Source of the DNA: Mesostigma viride
Lineage: Eukaryota; Streptophyta; Mesostigmatophyceae; Mesostigmatales; Mesostigmataceae
Direction: 5' to 3'
DNA length: 60,000 nucleotides
Assembly: GCA_009746045.1 (NCBI GenBank)
Contig: RPFO01000076.1
Coordinates: 4,259,617-4,319,616, forward strand
Made by a program: the position numbers and the translations under genes. Shown here piece by piece: positions 17,646-29,181 of the stretch. Every line of letters starts with the position of its first letter. Position 1 is the first letter of the stretch. Below the pieces are notes generated by a model. That model was not told the DNA's origin. It was given only the letters and a program-made list of their open reading frames with translations, and did no database searches.

Positions 17646-20600
17646 GCCTGTCAGCCGGGGGTAACCTGGACAGGTCCTTAGATAGTACCCCAGATAAAAA
17701 TTTTTGCCTGCCTGTTTTTATAACCTCTGTAGGAGCTGAATCATCCCTACCACTACGTGTGCGTCCTCTTATGTTCTTGAATGGTGGTTTAACCGTTCCT
17801 CATACTGTTGTAGACCCCTTCTTACATGCTGATGAACTTTTGAATGTCTCTGTGTTAGTGGATAGCGGTGCGGCTAGCTCCTTCGTGAGCGAGGCCCTAG
17901 TTAGGCGTTTAGGACTAGTCCCTATCCCTCACACCAAACCTGTCACTGTTCATTATGCTGACGGTCGCACCAGTCATTCCCCGGGTACGGTGTCCCTTCC
18001 CCTGGTCATACAAGGACGTACTGTCAACCTGACGGCCACTATAGGCCCTATCACTACCGCTGATGTATTACTAGGATTAGATTGGCACCAGGATAATAAG
18101 ATTACTATTAATTATGATACCATGGTCATTTGGTTTCCAGATAGCTCTTACTGGGTACCGGAACGCCATTATAGATTGGAAAATTTATCCTTGGTAGATA
18201 TTACTCCTCCTACACCTGTTGATCCTCCTGTAAGACCTATACCTGAAGTATTAATGTCCAATGATGAGTTGCGTTCTGAATTAAAGGAATATGGATATTT
18301 ATTATGTATGTTCCTTCAGTTAGAAGTACAGGAGATACCTATCACTAATAATAGTGTGGATATCGAGGTAAACACAGTGGATACAATAGGAGTGGGATTT
18401 ACTGAAAATGAAATAGTAAGATACATGGCCGTGATAGATTCCTCAAAAGTTTTTGAAGAAAAGACTCCTTCTTATCCTCCTCCTCGTTCTGTTTTACACC
18501 GTGTAGTTATCAAGGACGGTGCAGTTCCTACGCACTCTCCGATGTATAGAATGGGCCCTACCGAATTAAAGGAACTAAAACAGATTTTAGTGTCGCTATT
18601 AGAAGCAGGATTGATAGAGCCTAGTAACTCTTTCTACTCAGCTGGTGTCCTGTTAGTTCCTAAGCCAAATGGCAAGTTTCGCCTAGTTACTGATTATAGG
18701 AAGTTGAATGATATTACTGTGAAGTCTAAATACCCTCTACCTCGTATTGATGATATATTTAATAAGGTTAAAGGTTCCACTTGTTTCACAGTACTGGATT
18801 GTGCGGATGGTTTTTGGCAGTTGCGGATAGCTCCTGAGGATTGCCATAAAACCGCCTTTGCTACCCCTTTTGGTCATTACCAGTTTAGAGTAGCGGCTAT
18901 GGGACTCTGTAACTCTCCTGCCTCTTTTCAAATGTTAATGGATGAAGTGCTTAGACCTGTTATGGGAAATTCTCACCTTCCTCAAGTGTCCTCTGATTTA
19001 AAGGATCCTTCCTTCTCCTCTGTTTCTTTATCTGAGCATGACCGTTCTTGTGCTCAAGCTTACTTAGATGATATCCTTATTTACTCTCCTGATTTTGAAA
19101 CGCACCTACGTGATTTAAAGAAAGTATTAGAAATAATGGCTGAAAATTCTTTGTGGGCGCGCCGTGCTAAAGTTCGTTCGGGTAGGAGTGTCCCATTTTT
19201 AGGGCACGTTCTGTCAGATGCCGGGGTCGCTACCGACCCGGATAAAACTAAGTCAATTCAGGAATGGCCTACCCCTACCGACGTTAAAGGTGTACGTAGT
19301 TTTCTAGGAATTGCTTCTTACTATAGGCGTTTTATCCCGCGTTTCGCAACTATAGCAGCCCCTATTAATCATTTATTAAAGAAGGATATCCCCTTTGTTT
19401 GGAGTAGTGAATGTCAGTCGGCTTTTCAGTGTCTAAAATCCCTACTCCTCTCCCCTCCTGTACTCATCCTACCGGATACTACTAAACCCTTTGTTGTAGC
19501 TACAGATGCTAGTAAGGTAGCTATAGGGGGCGTCCTTCTCCAGGATCAGGGTCAGGGCTTACAGCCAATTGAGTATATCTCTAGGACAATGCTCCCTGCG
19601 GAGCGTAACTATCCCGTACACCAGCAGGAGCTCTTAGCGGTGGTGTATTGTTGCCACGCGTGGCAGCACTTTCTTAAAGGTGCTCAATTTGATGTCTGCC
19701 TGAATGAACCCTGTGAGCTAGATCCTTATAGATTAGTTATCCAAACGGATCACCGTCCCCTTACCCATCTTCTCTCCCAACCCAACCTTACCCCTCGTCA
19801 AGCGCGCTGGATGGAGTTTTTAGCACAGTTTTCCCCTTTTAAACTTCAGTATGTTAAGGGTGTAGATAACATAGTACCAGATGCACTCTCTCGTCGTGCA
19901 GATTACTCCTTTTTCGAGGACCTTGATGTTCTCAATACTACTCTAGTTCCTACTACTATGGGTGTAACCCCTTATGGTGAACTACCTGATGATGAATCCT
20001 ATGCCTACCTCTTTCATACAGCTGTTCGCATGCCTGATCTCCTTTCTCACGTAGGACTCTCTCTCCCGTGTGAGGCCCTTCCCGTGGCCTCGGTGGGGGG
20101 GGAGGGGAAAAATAAAATTTCTATACCGCTTAGCCATATAGCGACTAGGTCAGGAAAGTCTTATGAAAACATAGTCCCTCTAGGACCTCCCCTTCTCTTT
20201 GGCAAGGCGGTAGGAGATCTCTTTAAACCTGTTCTGGATACCTCTGTAGCGATGCCTACCTCTGATCTTGAACGCCTTATTAGTAGATTTACGGCCACTG
20301 AGCCGGAAGCATTAGCTGCCATTGCTGCCCATCCCCAACAATTAGGCAAGCACCCTTGTAAATTTGTAGGTGGGTTTTTATATGTGCAGATAGCAGATTC
20401 TCCCCCTCAATGGCGCCTGTATGTCCCTCCTATCTGTCGCTCCTCCTTGCTCTTTGAGTTGCATGACTTAGCTGCTCATCAGGGTGGTAAACGGGTACGG
20501 GACCTAGTAGCCCGCTCTTATTACTGGCCTTCCCTTTTTAAGGATGTAGATGAGTATGTTAGAACCTGTCACTCTTGCCAGGAGATGAAACCCAATAACG

Positions 20601-20916
20601 TAGGACAGATAGCAGAACCTAGGACCTTGCCTGATCCCATCATGCCGTGGGATTCTATCATGATGGATTTTGTAGGACCTTTTAGAAAGAATGATAGAGG
20701 TAATGCCCAGATCCTTGTGTTCACAGATCGTTTTACTCGTATGTGCCATCTCGTGCCGTGTCCTTTAGAACTCACCGCACGTGATTGCGCACGCCTATAC
20801 CTTAATAATGTTTACAGATATCATGGTTTGAGTAGGCAGTTTATTAGTGATAAAGATAAGTTATTTACCTCAGATTTTTGGCAGCAGTTTTTCGCTGCCA
20901 TCGGTACCAAGGTTAC
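17646..20916 (+). pseudogene. Pol of Gypsy-1, protease to integrase core, cut by a solo LTR
   Basis: Open in the -1 frame from before 17646. Protease: VLVDSGAASSFVS and VLLGLDW. RT: FRLVTDYRKLND, VLDCADGFWQLRI, AYLDDILIYS (YLDD). RNase H: VVATDASKVAIGG, HQQELLAVV, TDHRPLT. Integrase zinc finger HDLAAHQGGKRVRD … CHSCQ; core with WDSIMMDFVGPF and FISDKDKLF (first two Asp). The third acid (LVERLNR) lies beyond the insertion. Domains and spacing fit Ty3/gypsy; RT motifs are intact. Apart from the inserts pol looks recently functional. The frame runs on to 21115 in inserted sequence. Confidence 0.88.
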
Positions 20917-21501
20917 AGTTAGCATATTGGGGCACCAATGTGCTAGATGGATGCAGGTTGAGGAGACCTTTCCAACGCCGTGTCAACCGCCTAGAACAGA
21001 CAAGGGACGAGAAAGTTATCAAGTCCCGAACTACTGCCGACCGGTGGGCGAGGGCGGTGCACACTCAGGGCATAGTGGACAGGACACGTGGCAGGCCGTG
21101 CCTGCACAGGCTTAGCCTGAACTCTCACGTGACTGGGACACAGTGTACTGAGGGCTCAACGGTATGTACTGTGGCTAGTAGAAGCCAGTAACCAGCCAGC
21201 AGGTCTGCAAGGATGTAAGTCCTTGCAGGACTGTGGCAGGTCCTGTGCTGTCCTAGACACAGGATAGCCAGAGATTCCTGTATGCTGCCTGCAACGAGGA
21301 TGCAAGGCAGCGATACGAGGCTCTGGCAATGTAGCGTTGCCCAGCGTTGCTCATGACCGAGGAACAAGGATGGAACGAGGTTGCATATAGCTCGAGGCTC
21401 AACGAGGCAACGAGCGTCTTCACACACGAACCTTGGTCGTCACGACGAGTGGCGAGCCTATCGAGGGTCGTAGGCCTGGTGTGAGGATAAAGGTTGCTAG
21501 C
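20917..21501 (+). repeat. Solo LTR of the element 3 family inside the Gypsy-1 integrase
   Basis: 585 bp starting AGTTAGCATATTGGGG and ending AAAGGTTGCTAGC, with GTTAC on both sides (20912-20916, 21502-21506). It aligns along its length with the reverse complement of 56995-57569, the LTR next to element 3. Excision with one GTTAC rebuilds the normal integrase string GTKVTYGTAYHSSSSH. Confidence 0.82.
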
Positions 21502-22104
21502 GTTACCTACGGTACTGCCTACCACTCCTCCTCCTCTCATTTAGTAGAGCGTCTTAATAGGGTAGTGGAAGAAGCGCTTAGGCACTATGTTAATGGCTCG
21601 GGAAGTGATTGGGAGGATTATTTATGTTTGGTAGAGTTCTCCCTCAACAATTGCCCCCAGGCTGCGCATGGATATACGCCCTTCTTCCTAGATACTGGTA
21701 GACAGCCCCTTACCCCTACCTCTCTCTTAGCTAGTCCTCTACGGGACAGGGATGATGTGTCCCGGGATGCTGTAGAAGGTGTACAGTCCTTGCTAGATAG
21801 AATGAAAACTGCACATGACCACGCGATCTCAGGGTACCAAAAAGCTCAGTCTAAGTACCTTGCTAGGTTGCGTGCCTCCTTAGATAGAAGAGCACCTGAG
21901 ATAGATATAGGAGATCTAGTATTAGTAGAAGGCCCCCGTGTTGGCCGTTTTGCTCACAAGTTTGAAGCAGAACTTAAGGTCAAACTTAGGCCCGCCTTCT
22001 TAGGACCCTTCCGTGTGTTGTCTAGAGTAGGAAATTTCTTATATAAAGTCGATATCCCTACCTCTTGGCAGACACATTCTTACCCTTCCATAGAAGCCAG
22101 CTGA
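21502..22104 (+). pseudogene. Gypsy-1 integrase C-terminal half
   Basis: Continues the core with VTYGTAYHSSSSHLVERLNR (third catalytic Glu), then EFSLNNCPQAAHGYTPFFL and a GPY/F-like module (GDLVLVEGPRVG … KLRPAFLGPFRVLSRVGNFL). Ends in SWQTHSYPSIEAS; the true continuation FHRSQLKLYHPS is in the -1 frame, so a small indel separates it from the chromodomain. Confidence 0.85.
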
Positions 22105-22367
22105 AACTGTACCACCCTAGCACGTTCGCTGGTAGAGAGCTAGCGCCTGCCCCTTTAGAGCATAACCCTGACACTGGGGAGGTAGAAGACGAAGTAGAGA
22201 GCATCGTGGCCCATAGAGATATCAAAAAGGGCCGCGGTACCCAGCGTCAGTATAAAGTGAAATGGATGTATGCTCGTAGTGAGGTAGATAAAGTATGGTA
22301 CACGGAGAGTGAGTTAGATGGTTGTAGTCGTTTGTTGCAGGAATACAAAACCCTACACCAGCTCTAG
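22065..22367 (+). CDS. Chromodomain tail of Gypsy-1 pol
   Basis: The frame carries the end of integrase (FHRSQLKLYHPS) and then about 55 residues with the chromodomain pattern: VESIVAHRDIKKGRGTQRQY, YKVKWMYARSEVDKVWYTES, ELDG, LLQEYKTL. In chromoviruses this C-terminal module reads methylated histone H3 and steers integration. The overlap with the preceding frame (22065-22104) reflects the indel, not a separate gene. Confidence 0.8.
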   Translation: MADTFLPFHRSQLKLYHPSTFAGRELAPAPLEHNPDTGEVEDEVESIVAHRDIKKGRGTQRQYKVKWMYARSEVDKVWYTESELDGCSRLLQEYKTLHQL

Positions 22368-22443
22368 TTGGCAACCTGCCCCTCCCTTATCGTATTTCTG
22401 CTATTGGTGGTTGGTTGGTTGTCCCCTCCCCTCCGCAGCCATC

Positions 22444-24768
22444 ATGGCTGATCCTACCCCTCCGTCGGAGAGCCGGCCCCCTTCCCCTCCGCCACCGGAT
22501 CCAGAGCTCTACTTCGAGGCCCTTCCGGGCCGCTGGGTGTCACGGTCCAGTCATCCGGGTGGCATCGTGCAGCCTGCCCTCCAGGCCAATCATGCGGCTT
22601 TAGTCAGGGCTGCTCTCTTTGGGGTCGCGTGGTTCGGCCCATCCCCTGATGACCCGCACCAGCTAGTTCTGCATGGGTTCGACGATGCCGGGCATTGTCT
22701 TTTAGGATGTGGCTCCCGCTGTCCAGCCTTGGGACAGATAGCCGCGGTCCTTCAGTGCCCCCGGGTGTTTTCCTACCTTTCTACCCCTGTGGGCCGCTCC
22801 TGCCTACGGGATGTGTTCCCCTGGCTTCCGGGCGAGGGTGATGCAGAAGTAGATGAGAACCCCTGCGACCTTCTACGGGCAGTAGAGTTCATGGAGATCG
22901 CGGACCAGACAGCGGGCGTGGTATTGGGCGACCCTACTCCTACGGACGCACCAGTCGAGGCACAGTACACTCCTGAGTATTCGGCCTCCCCTGCGGCGTC
23001 CTCCTCTTCAGTGTCGGCTCCTTCCCCTGTCCCGTCTTCACCAAGGTCGGTCCGGCGCGCATCGGTGGAGCCTACCCCTTTGGGCTCTGATCGTGAGCCT
23101 GATCCTCTTTCGGCGACAGTTTCTGCGATGCAGGCGCAGATCCAGTCCCTGACAGCGGCCTTCGGGGCCTTCATGGCGGCCCAGGCGCACGCTCCAGCCA
23201 CGCCAGGTGGGGTGTCTGCTGTATCTGTGCCCCCTTCCCCTTCGGTCGCCTCGACGTCTACGGGTCCGTCTGTGCCGCGCGAGCCCTCGGTGGCTGCGGT
23301 TTTCTCTGTTGCTGCGGCTCCTACGCCTTCGGCTACCTCTGCGCCTGCTACTGACTTACCTGCGCCTCGGCGCGAGTCCGCTGTCCCAGCGGCCGCGCCC
23401 GTCGCCGTCGCGTCCGGGCCGCCCACCGCGTCAGCGCCGCCCTCGCGGGGTTTCTTCAGCGACCCGGGCGGTCTTCCCAGGCTTTGGGAGGGCGGTCCTC
23501 CGCAGAGGATTCCGGTGCCCGACTGGAGCTTAGACGGTAACCAGTCGTATGCCGGATTGCCTGTCCCCACGGGCCCTGTTTTCAACATGTGGCCTGGTGG
23601 TGCTCCGCCACCAGAGACCGGCGCGCCAGCTGCGGAGGCGGGGCCGTCGCGACCCCCTGCGGCATCGGGTCCGACGCGGCCCCCTGTTGTACCGGCGCCG
23701 TCTGCGTCTGTGCCGGTTCCTACCCCTTCTTCGGCCCCTGTCCCTTCGGCCCCGCGGTCTTTGGCTGCGGTTGTTCGGTCCAGTGGCTCTGACCCTCGCG
23801 CCACCCGCGCTGCCGATTCCCTTCGGGAGTTGTCAGAGGGCGATCGGGATCGGGCCCCTTCTGTGGTGCATGCGACTCCGGAGTCGCGCGACACGCCTGT
23901 CTTTGGGTACGGTATGTCTGCGCTCGCCTGCCGCCAGTGTGACCTGCCGCGCGCCTCCGCCGAGCTTGCCATTTCGCCCATGTCCTACGGGTTCTCCCAG
24001 GTGTGTCGGGCGCCGCGGGACCGTGGCCTACCCGTTGAGACTGATCGGCCTCCTTTCGATATGGTTATTTTAGCTGATCCGGTGTTCCAGGGTGAGATCC
24101 TGGTTCGGCGCGTCCTGTATCGCTGGGCTAGGCGTCACAATGACTTGGACACCTACGGCGGGTTCCAGTGGGCTTACCCTCCGCCTCTGGGCATTATGGC
24201 CTCAGATGCCCTTACGGTAGAGTTTCCTGCGGTGCCGGGTGCCACGTACAGCACGGTCCTTCAGCCCATCCTAGAGTGGGATGCCCGTCGTCCAGCGCCC
24301 ATCCCGGGCCAGGGTCTGGACTCCCGTGGTCATCCTCCTCCCCGGGCTAGCGACTACCTCGAGACGTTCGGGTCGCGACAGTGTGCCCGTCGGTGGCGCT
24401 CCCGTGAGATTCGGCATATCCGGTTGTGGCCGTCCAACGTGGAGCCCCTGGTAGATCTGTTTTTCCCGACGGGTATGCGCCCTCGGATCCGGTACCATCG
24501 CCTGCTCCTGCGGGCTCTCTGCCTGATCGCGGTAGAGCCTTTCCTACGCCTCTTTGCCTGTGGTTTCCTGGACTGGGCCCGGGGCCAGGTCGTTCTTACG
24601 CAGCATAGGTATTACTGGGCCTTCCTGGGTCTTTTTCCTGACGGCGTGTGGGCCGATGTTTTCCTCACTGTAGATAGGCACGACAATGCCGAGGATGTGG
24701 CTCACTACCAGGCGTACCTGGATGTCCTGCTGGCCTCCCGTGGCACTTACCAGACGGATGGCCATTAG
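22444..24768 (+). CDS. Accessory ORF3 of Gypsy-1, between pol and 3' LTR
   Basis: First good ATG is 22444 (MADPTPPSESRPPSPPPPD); the frame is open from 22318. About 774 residues. N-terminal ~180 residues look globular (ALFGVAWFGPSPDDPHQLV), then a long Ala/Pro/Ser-rich linker with a short amphipathic helix (SAMQAQIQSLTAAFGAFMAA), then a C-terminal ~250-residue domain (DPVFQGEILVRRVLYRWARR … FACGFLDWARGQVVLTQHRY). The last part matches in pattern the ORF in the same place of Gypsy-2 (CG.xD … HxxYxxxFLxxxxPxG). No signal peptide or membrane span is evident, so it is not an obvious env. Function unknown. Confidence 0.75.
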   Translation: MADPTPPSESRPPSPPPPDPELYFEALPGRWVSRSSHPGGIVQPALQANHAALVRAALFGVAWFGPSPDDPHQLVLHGFDDAGHCLLGCGSRCPALGQIAAVLQCPRVFSYLSTPVGRSCLRDVFPWLPGEGDAEVDENPCDLLRAVEFMEIADQTAGVVLGDPTPTDAPVEAQYTPEYSASPAASSSSVSAPSPVPSSPRSVRRASVEPTPLGSDREPDPLSATVSAMQAQIQSLTAAFGAFMAAQAHAPATPGGVSAVSVPPSPSVASTSTGPSVPREPSVAAVFSVAAAPTPSATSAPATDLPAPRRESAVPAAAPVAVASGPPTASAPPSRGFFSDPGGLPRLWEGGPPQRIPVPDWSLDGNQSYAGLPVPTGPVFNMWPGGAPPPETGAPAAEAGPSRPPAASGPTRPPVVPAPSASVPVPTPSSAPVPSAPRSLAAVVRSSGSDPRATRAADSLRELSEGDRDRAPSVVHATPESRDTPVFGYGMSALACRQCDLPRASAELAISPMSYGFSQVCRAPRDRGLPVETDRPPFDMVILADPVFQGEILVRRVLYRWARRHNDLDTYGGFQWAYPPPLGIMASDALTVEFPAVPGATYSTVLQPILEWDARRPAPIPGQGLDSRGHPPPRASDYLETFGSRQCARRWRSREIRHIRLWPSNVEPLVDLFFPTGMRPRIRYHRLLLRALCLIAVEPFLRLFACGFLDWARGQVVLTQHRYYWAFLGLFPDGVWADVFLTVDRHDNAEDVAHYQAYLDVLLASRGTYQTDGH

Positions 24769-25137
24769 ATAGAGGGCCTTAGGCCCGACCTGAGGGTGTT
24801 GTCCCTCCGGTATATAGAGTCGCCCTCACGTTCTGGCCAGTTGACTGGTCGTTCTTGGTCCTTGGTACTGATTTGTTTACTCTGTGTGTCCTGCCCAGTG
24901 CCGTTCCCCCCGGCAAGGACTTTGTTCCAGGCAGTTAGGGGAACCTACCACCAGGCTTGGTGCTGGCTAACCCTACACCTCCCGGCGTGGTGGTGGAGAC
25001 CGAGTTAATACGTTGGTGCTTGTATCTTGGATGGCCTGCCGATTGTGTTGGTGTGTGCTGGGTGCATTAGGTTTCCTACCCCTTGTTTTCCTCCCTGTGC
25101 GTAGGGAGAGGGCTCCCTACCTTTGTGGGGGGGGAGG

Positions 25138-25680
25138 TGTTACGTCGCGTAACAATTCGTTGTAGTTACGGACGTAAATTAGGTCTTTTGCCTCGGTTGT
25201 CCCTAGGTTTACGTGTAGTTCCTACTGGGACAATATTGTCCTCGTAACAGTACTGTGGTACATTGGGTGCCTTTGGGCGCCGCGCCGCGTACTTTATTAG
25301 TGGTCCTGATCCTTTGGTAGAATGTAGTGGACCAGCGTGCATCTGTAGGCGAGGGCCATGTCGGCCCGAGCGTGTTGGACCGTTGGTGACCATTTATGCA
25401 CGTTCTACCCCTCGTGTGTGCACTCGGCGTGTGTTAAATGAATTAACACATATAGGCTTGGGTCACGGCAGTGTAGTTGTGTTTCCTTCCTCTATTCCTG
25501 GAGTAAACGGGTTGTGTAAATGGCTTATGGCGTATTATAGTAATACTTACGTTAATGCACTGAGATCTGGATCGTCTCGTTCGTCTTTCGCTAGGGGTTT
25601 AACTAGAGGCGGCTTGACTAGTTTAGGTAGCATCAGGCCTGGTAGAGGTAGAGGTGGCGGTAGAAACCCGAGGCGTAACA
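25138..25680 (+). repeat. 3' LTR of Gypsy-1
   Basis: 543 bp, preceded by the G-rich polypurine tract GTGGGGGGGGAGG (25125-25137) and followed by CCAGG. Contains ATATTG where the 5' LTR has ATG. Confidence 0.92.
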
Positions 25681-25685
25681 CCAGG

Positions 25686-26686
25686 AAACCACTCGACAAA
25701 TCCCTTACAACTTGCCAACATGCCACGGCTCATGATTTGACACGTCCCAGCGATGCAACCTAGATAAAAGCACTGAAAGCTGCCAGGAATCTGGCGATGC
25801 GCATCACGGAATGGCATGCTACCTGGCGCTAACTGCGCGGATAGAAGGCGAAAACTTGCGTTGACAACCATTTAAAGAAGCGAAACATTCATAGGGGGAC
25901 GCTAAGCACGGGATCGTACCACTACCGGCAGTGTCATATGCCCAGTGGCGCAAGAAAGACCAACCTTCCATGAAAGGATGAGACGCGCATCCGGCAAGCC
26001 TGGACAGTGTCTTACCGAAAATGACGGAAATCTTGCAAAAACCCGGCGAATTTCTTTAGGATTCTCTATTGACAATGCAAACGCATCCTTGACGCTAAGT
26101 AAAGCCCATAAAACCTGACAATCACCGCCGCCAGCGTGCATTCTTATTTATTCCTTGCGGCGAAAATTTCGGATTGGACCCCCGCGGCGATGGTCATCAA
26201 TAAAATTATCGACATTGCAAAGCGCACAAACTTAGCGATGAAATAATATCATAAACTCATCGCCTTCAAGATTCTCGCAATTTCTCTGCATTCCGCTGGT
26301 TATATTCGTCTAGTTTTGCCTGAAAGCCGTCGCCATGGCCAGCTCCGCTAGGGGTGCGCGCACCGTGCACCACTTTTTCACGGTACGGACGGGTACCGCG
26401 AATTTTTTCGGCGCCAAAAAATTCGCGCCCGGACCCTCACCTTAAAAAGGCCCCATGTCTCAAGCATGGTTTCTTAACTGAGTGAGATTGGTGCTCAAGG
26501 CCCCAGCATGTCATGGTCATCCAAACAGGTGTCTCACAAAATTTTATTCAATACATAACACATTCATCATGTCCCAACTTTCTAGACCAGTGCTTCTCAC
26601 TGTCAGAAAACTACCCAGCTGCCACTGCAGCCTTTCAGCTGCAGTATTAGGCAGGGGGTCATAGGCTAACATGTACAATGTGCCAG
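25686..26686 (-). other. 3' UTR of element 2 (proximal piece, copy 1)
   Basis: Non-coding. A perfect 12-bp hairpin, CGCGAATTTTTT / AAAAAATTCGCG with loop CGGCGCC, lies at 26397-26427, and again in the duplicate near 31515-31545. Confidence 0.6.
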
Positions 26687-28699
26687 TCACTTCAGACTGT
26701 AACCAGGGTTCATCAACCCATACAAGACCTGGTACTGTGGTCCTGCTGCTTGTGGCACCTTGGTCAGTGCATCTGCAGCATTGTCTTTGTCCCTGACATG
26801 GGCTTTAGACTCCAGGTACTTGCATTCCTGTTTTAGCACAATCCAATCCAGGTCCGAGTGTACAGCCAAAGGATTGGCAAGGAAAGAGATGATAGATTGA
26901 GAGTCAGTCAGCAAATGTGCTTTCACTCCTGCAGAGCTACCAGCCTGGTGTTGAAGCCAGACCAGCAAGTGATTGAGATACCTTGCATGCAAGACAGAAG
27001 ATACCACAGCCCTGCATTCAGCTACATTGCTACTCACAGCTTTCCTCTTGTGCAATCTACTGAACCAGGAGACTAGTGACTTCTTCCCACCTTGGTTATG
27101 CAGGAAAAACAATCCAGCCTCTCTGGCTTGAACCTTGGTAACTACCCTGGACTCCATTGAACTATCCATCATGCACGTGATGTGAATGGGAGTAAACAGG
27201 TCCAGTGAGTGAAGCATCAAAGGTGGACCATCATGCAATAACTGCTTGATTGCCCGTGCTCCTACCTCCTGTAGTACCTCATCATCTACCCTGCTCACAA
27301 AAGCCAGGTGGGGTGCACATGTAGCACATAGCCAACCAAGCTTGCCTCTAATGGTAGGGCACATGTCAGGGGTGATGTGAACAGGCAGGACATCCAGACA
27401 AGACTTAATGTATTCAGCAGAGGCCTGCATGGAACAAACCCAGCTGCCCTGCTGCTGCAGCAACTCAAGCATCATGCCACAGAACTTGACTGGCTCCTTG
27501 CCCAGCTCTAGCTGCTTGCCAATCTCAAAACTGGCAGACACCTGAGCTATGAAAGCATCCACTGCAGCTCTAGGACCTGAGATTAACTGATCATCCCCAT
27601 GCCAGACAAACATCATCATTCCATCAGGGTGTGGGATGACAAACAAGCAAGGGTCAATGTCATCATAGGTGGCCCCTAGCTTCATGAATACCTCCTGTGC
27701 AGACAGCCTAAAAATTTTTGGAGCTGACTGCAACCCTTCAACCCCCAGGTTTGGCCTCAACAAGGGTTGTACAATATCCCTGTGCCACACCTTAGGAGTG
27801 TTCACCACGTATACCTGTCCTCTCCAGACCTGCTGTGCTATGGCAGGGTCCCCCTTTAGAAAGGCTCTTTTGATATCTGTGGCTTTACACACATAATCCT
27901 TCCCTGTATTAAGCTGATGCAAAAACAAGGAAAGCAACACCTTGAGAGACGTTTGCTGAATACCAGGAGTATAAAGCTCAGCCTCTGTCAGCTCTGTAGA
28001 GCCCCTGAACTCAGTGACACATGGCCTAGCATGAAAAATGGGTGGTCCCCCATCAGCCTGAGGTTTATGCTTGCACACAAACTTTAACCTTAGCTTCTTG
28101 GCTCCAGCTGGCATAGCATCAAGAGGAGTCACAGGTGGTGTGTGTGTGGGACTACGTGCATCTGGAACAACCCACTCCTCCCTGGCTTTGGTAAAAGCTT
28201 CCAGCCACTTAAGAAACCCAATCTGCGTCTGGCAGTCCCGTACAATATCATCATAGGACAGGGGAGACATGGATGCAACATCCCATCTACCAAGCCCAAA
28301 CGCTGAAGGGTGTAGCTTTTGAGAGTGTATGAGGTCCTCCACACACGGTTCCTGACCTGGGAGGTACTTGGGCTTAACTGCATTGATGGCAGCATCCAAC
28401 CCAGTGCTAATCTGGCTCAAAGGGATTTTAAAATGATCTAGAGGCACCTGTCCTACCCCTGCCACACTCAACCTCCCAGCTGAGATGACAACACCAGGGT
28501 AAGATACAAAAGGTTCCCCTAACAGGGCATTCCCTGAGTAACCCTCAACCACCTGAAATGGAGTGGGCATACCCAAGATTTGAATGCTCACCTGACCTTT
28601 GACCTGCATTTTGGTTTTGCCTGAAAAATCTGACACTCTAGCCCATGGTGAGGCCTTCATTTTCAGACCAGATACAGCTGCTGCACTGATGATACTCAC
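26687..28699 (-). pseudogene. Element 2 protease-RT-RNase H, duplicated copy 1 (broken)
   Basis: Matches 31805-33931 but carries a 4-base insertion in the DTQA codons region (…TGCTCATTGGGTG…) and a 3-base insertion just upstream, so the protease start is lost and the frame begins at MSIISAAAVSG. RT retains HGDD (27590-27601 on the plus scale). It is the decayed copy of the tandem duplication, which also lacks its upstream integrase (it abuts Gypsy-1 sequence at 29181). Confidence 0.85.
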
Positions 28700-29181
28700 C
28701 TGTGCTCATTGGGTGTCTACAGCCAAAATACTAGTAGGATCTTGACCTGCATCCCCTACAGCATTGACCTGTGCTGTACCTGTTGCCACAACTGCTTTAG
28801 TGTTGTGTGCCTTGTGCAAGGCCTTAAGAATCTCAGCAAATGACTACCTGGGAACGACAGGATCTGCTCTATCTTGTGACTCCTCCAGGTGTGAGGGAGG
28901 GGCTACCTGCTGCTCACCCTGTGCACCGTCCTCCTGCCCAGGTGGACTATTGGGTTGTAGTGTGGCTGCACTACTGAGGAACACAGGAGCTTCTACTGTG
29001 GTACTAGTGCTTGCATCAATGACGTCCCTAGCCAATTCATTGGGTGAGATCAATCCACCAGACTCCTGCTCTGAATCCATGTCCAAGAATTCTACCCCTG
29101 ACACGTCTGCCAGTGGTGGGTAATAAAGCTTGAGTCTATGCTTGCTGACCACACGCTCTCTGTCATGTTGTATAGTGACTG

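Larger units (their letters stand above)
12585..25680 (+). mobile_element. Gypsy-1: chromodomain Ty3/gypsy element with accessory ORFs
   Basis: LTRs at 12585-13124 and 25138-25680 begin TGTTACGTCGCGTAACA and end …GGCGTAACA, with CCAGG on both sides (12580-12584, 25681-25685). They differ by one 3-base indel and one substitution seen by eye, so the insertion is recent. Content in order: small ORF with a hybrid-binding-type domain, gag, protease-RT-RNase H-integrase, chromodomain, accessory ORF3. Two later insertions (15644-17361, 20917-21501) break gag and integrase. Confidence 0.9.
24063..29180 (+). repeat. Tandem duplication, copy 1
   Basis: This 5118-bp block recurs directly adjacent at 29181-34290. 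It spans the end of Gypsy-1 ORF3, its 3' LTR, and the protease-RT-RNase H part of element 2. I count about 18 substitutions and small indels by eye, roughly 0.35%. The junction (…TATAGTGACT|GGTTATTTTAGC) shows only a TG overlap. Confidence 0.88.

Noticed and set aside
22773-23981. 402-codon minus-strand frame
   Set aside because: Antisense shadow of the GC-rich linker of ORF3.
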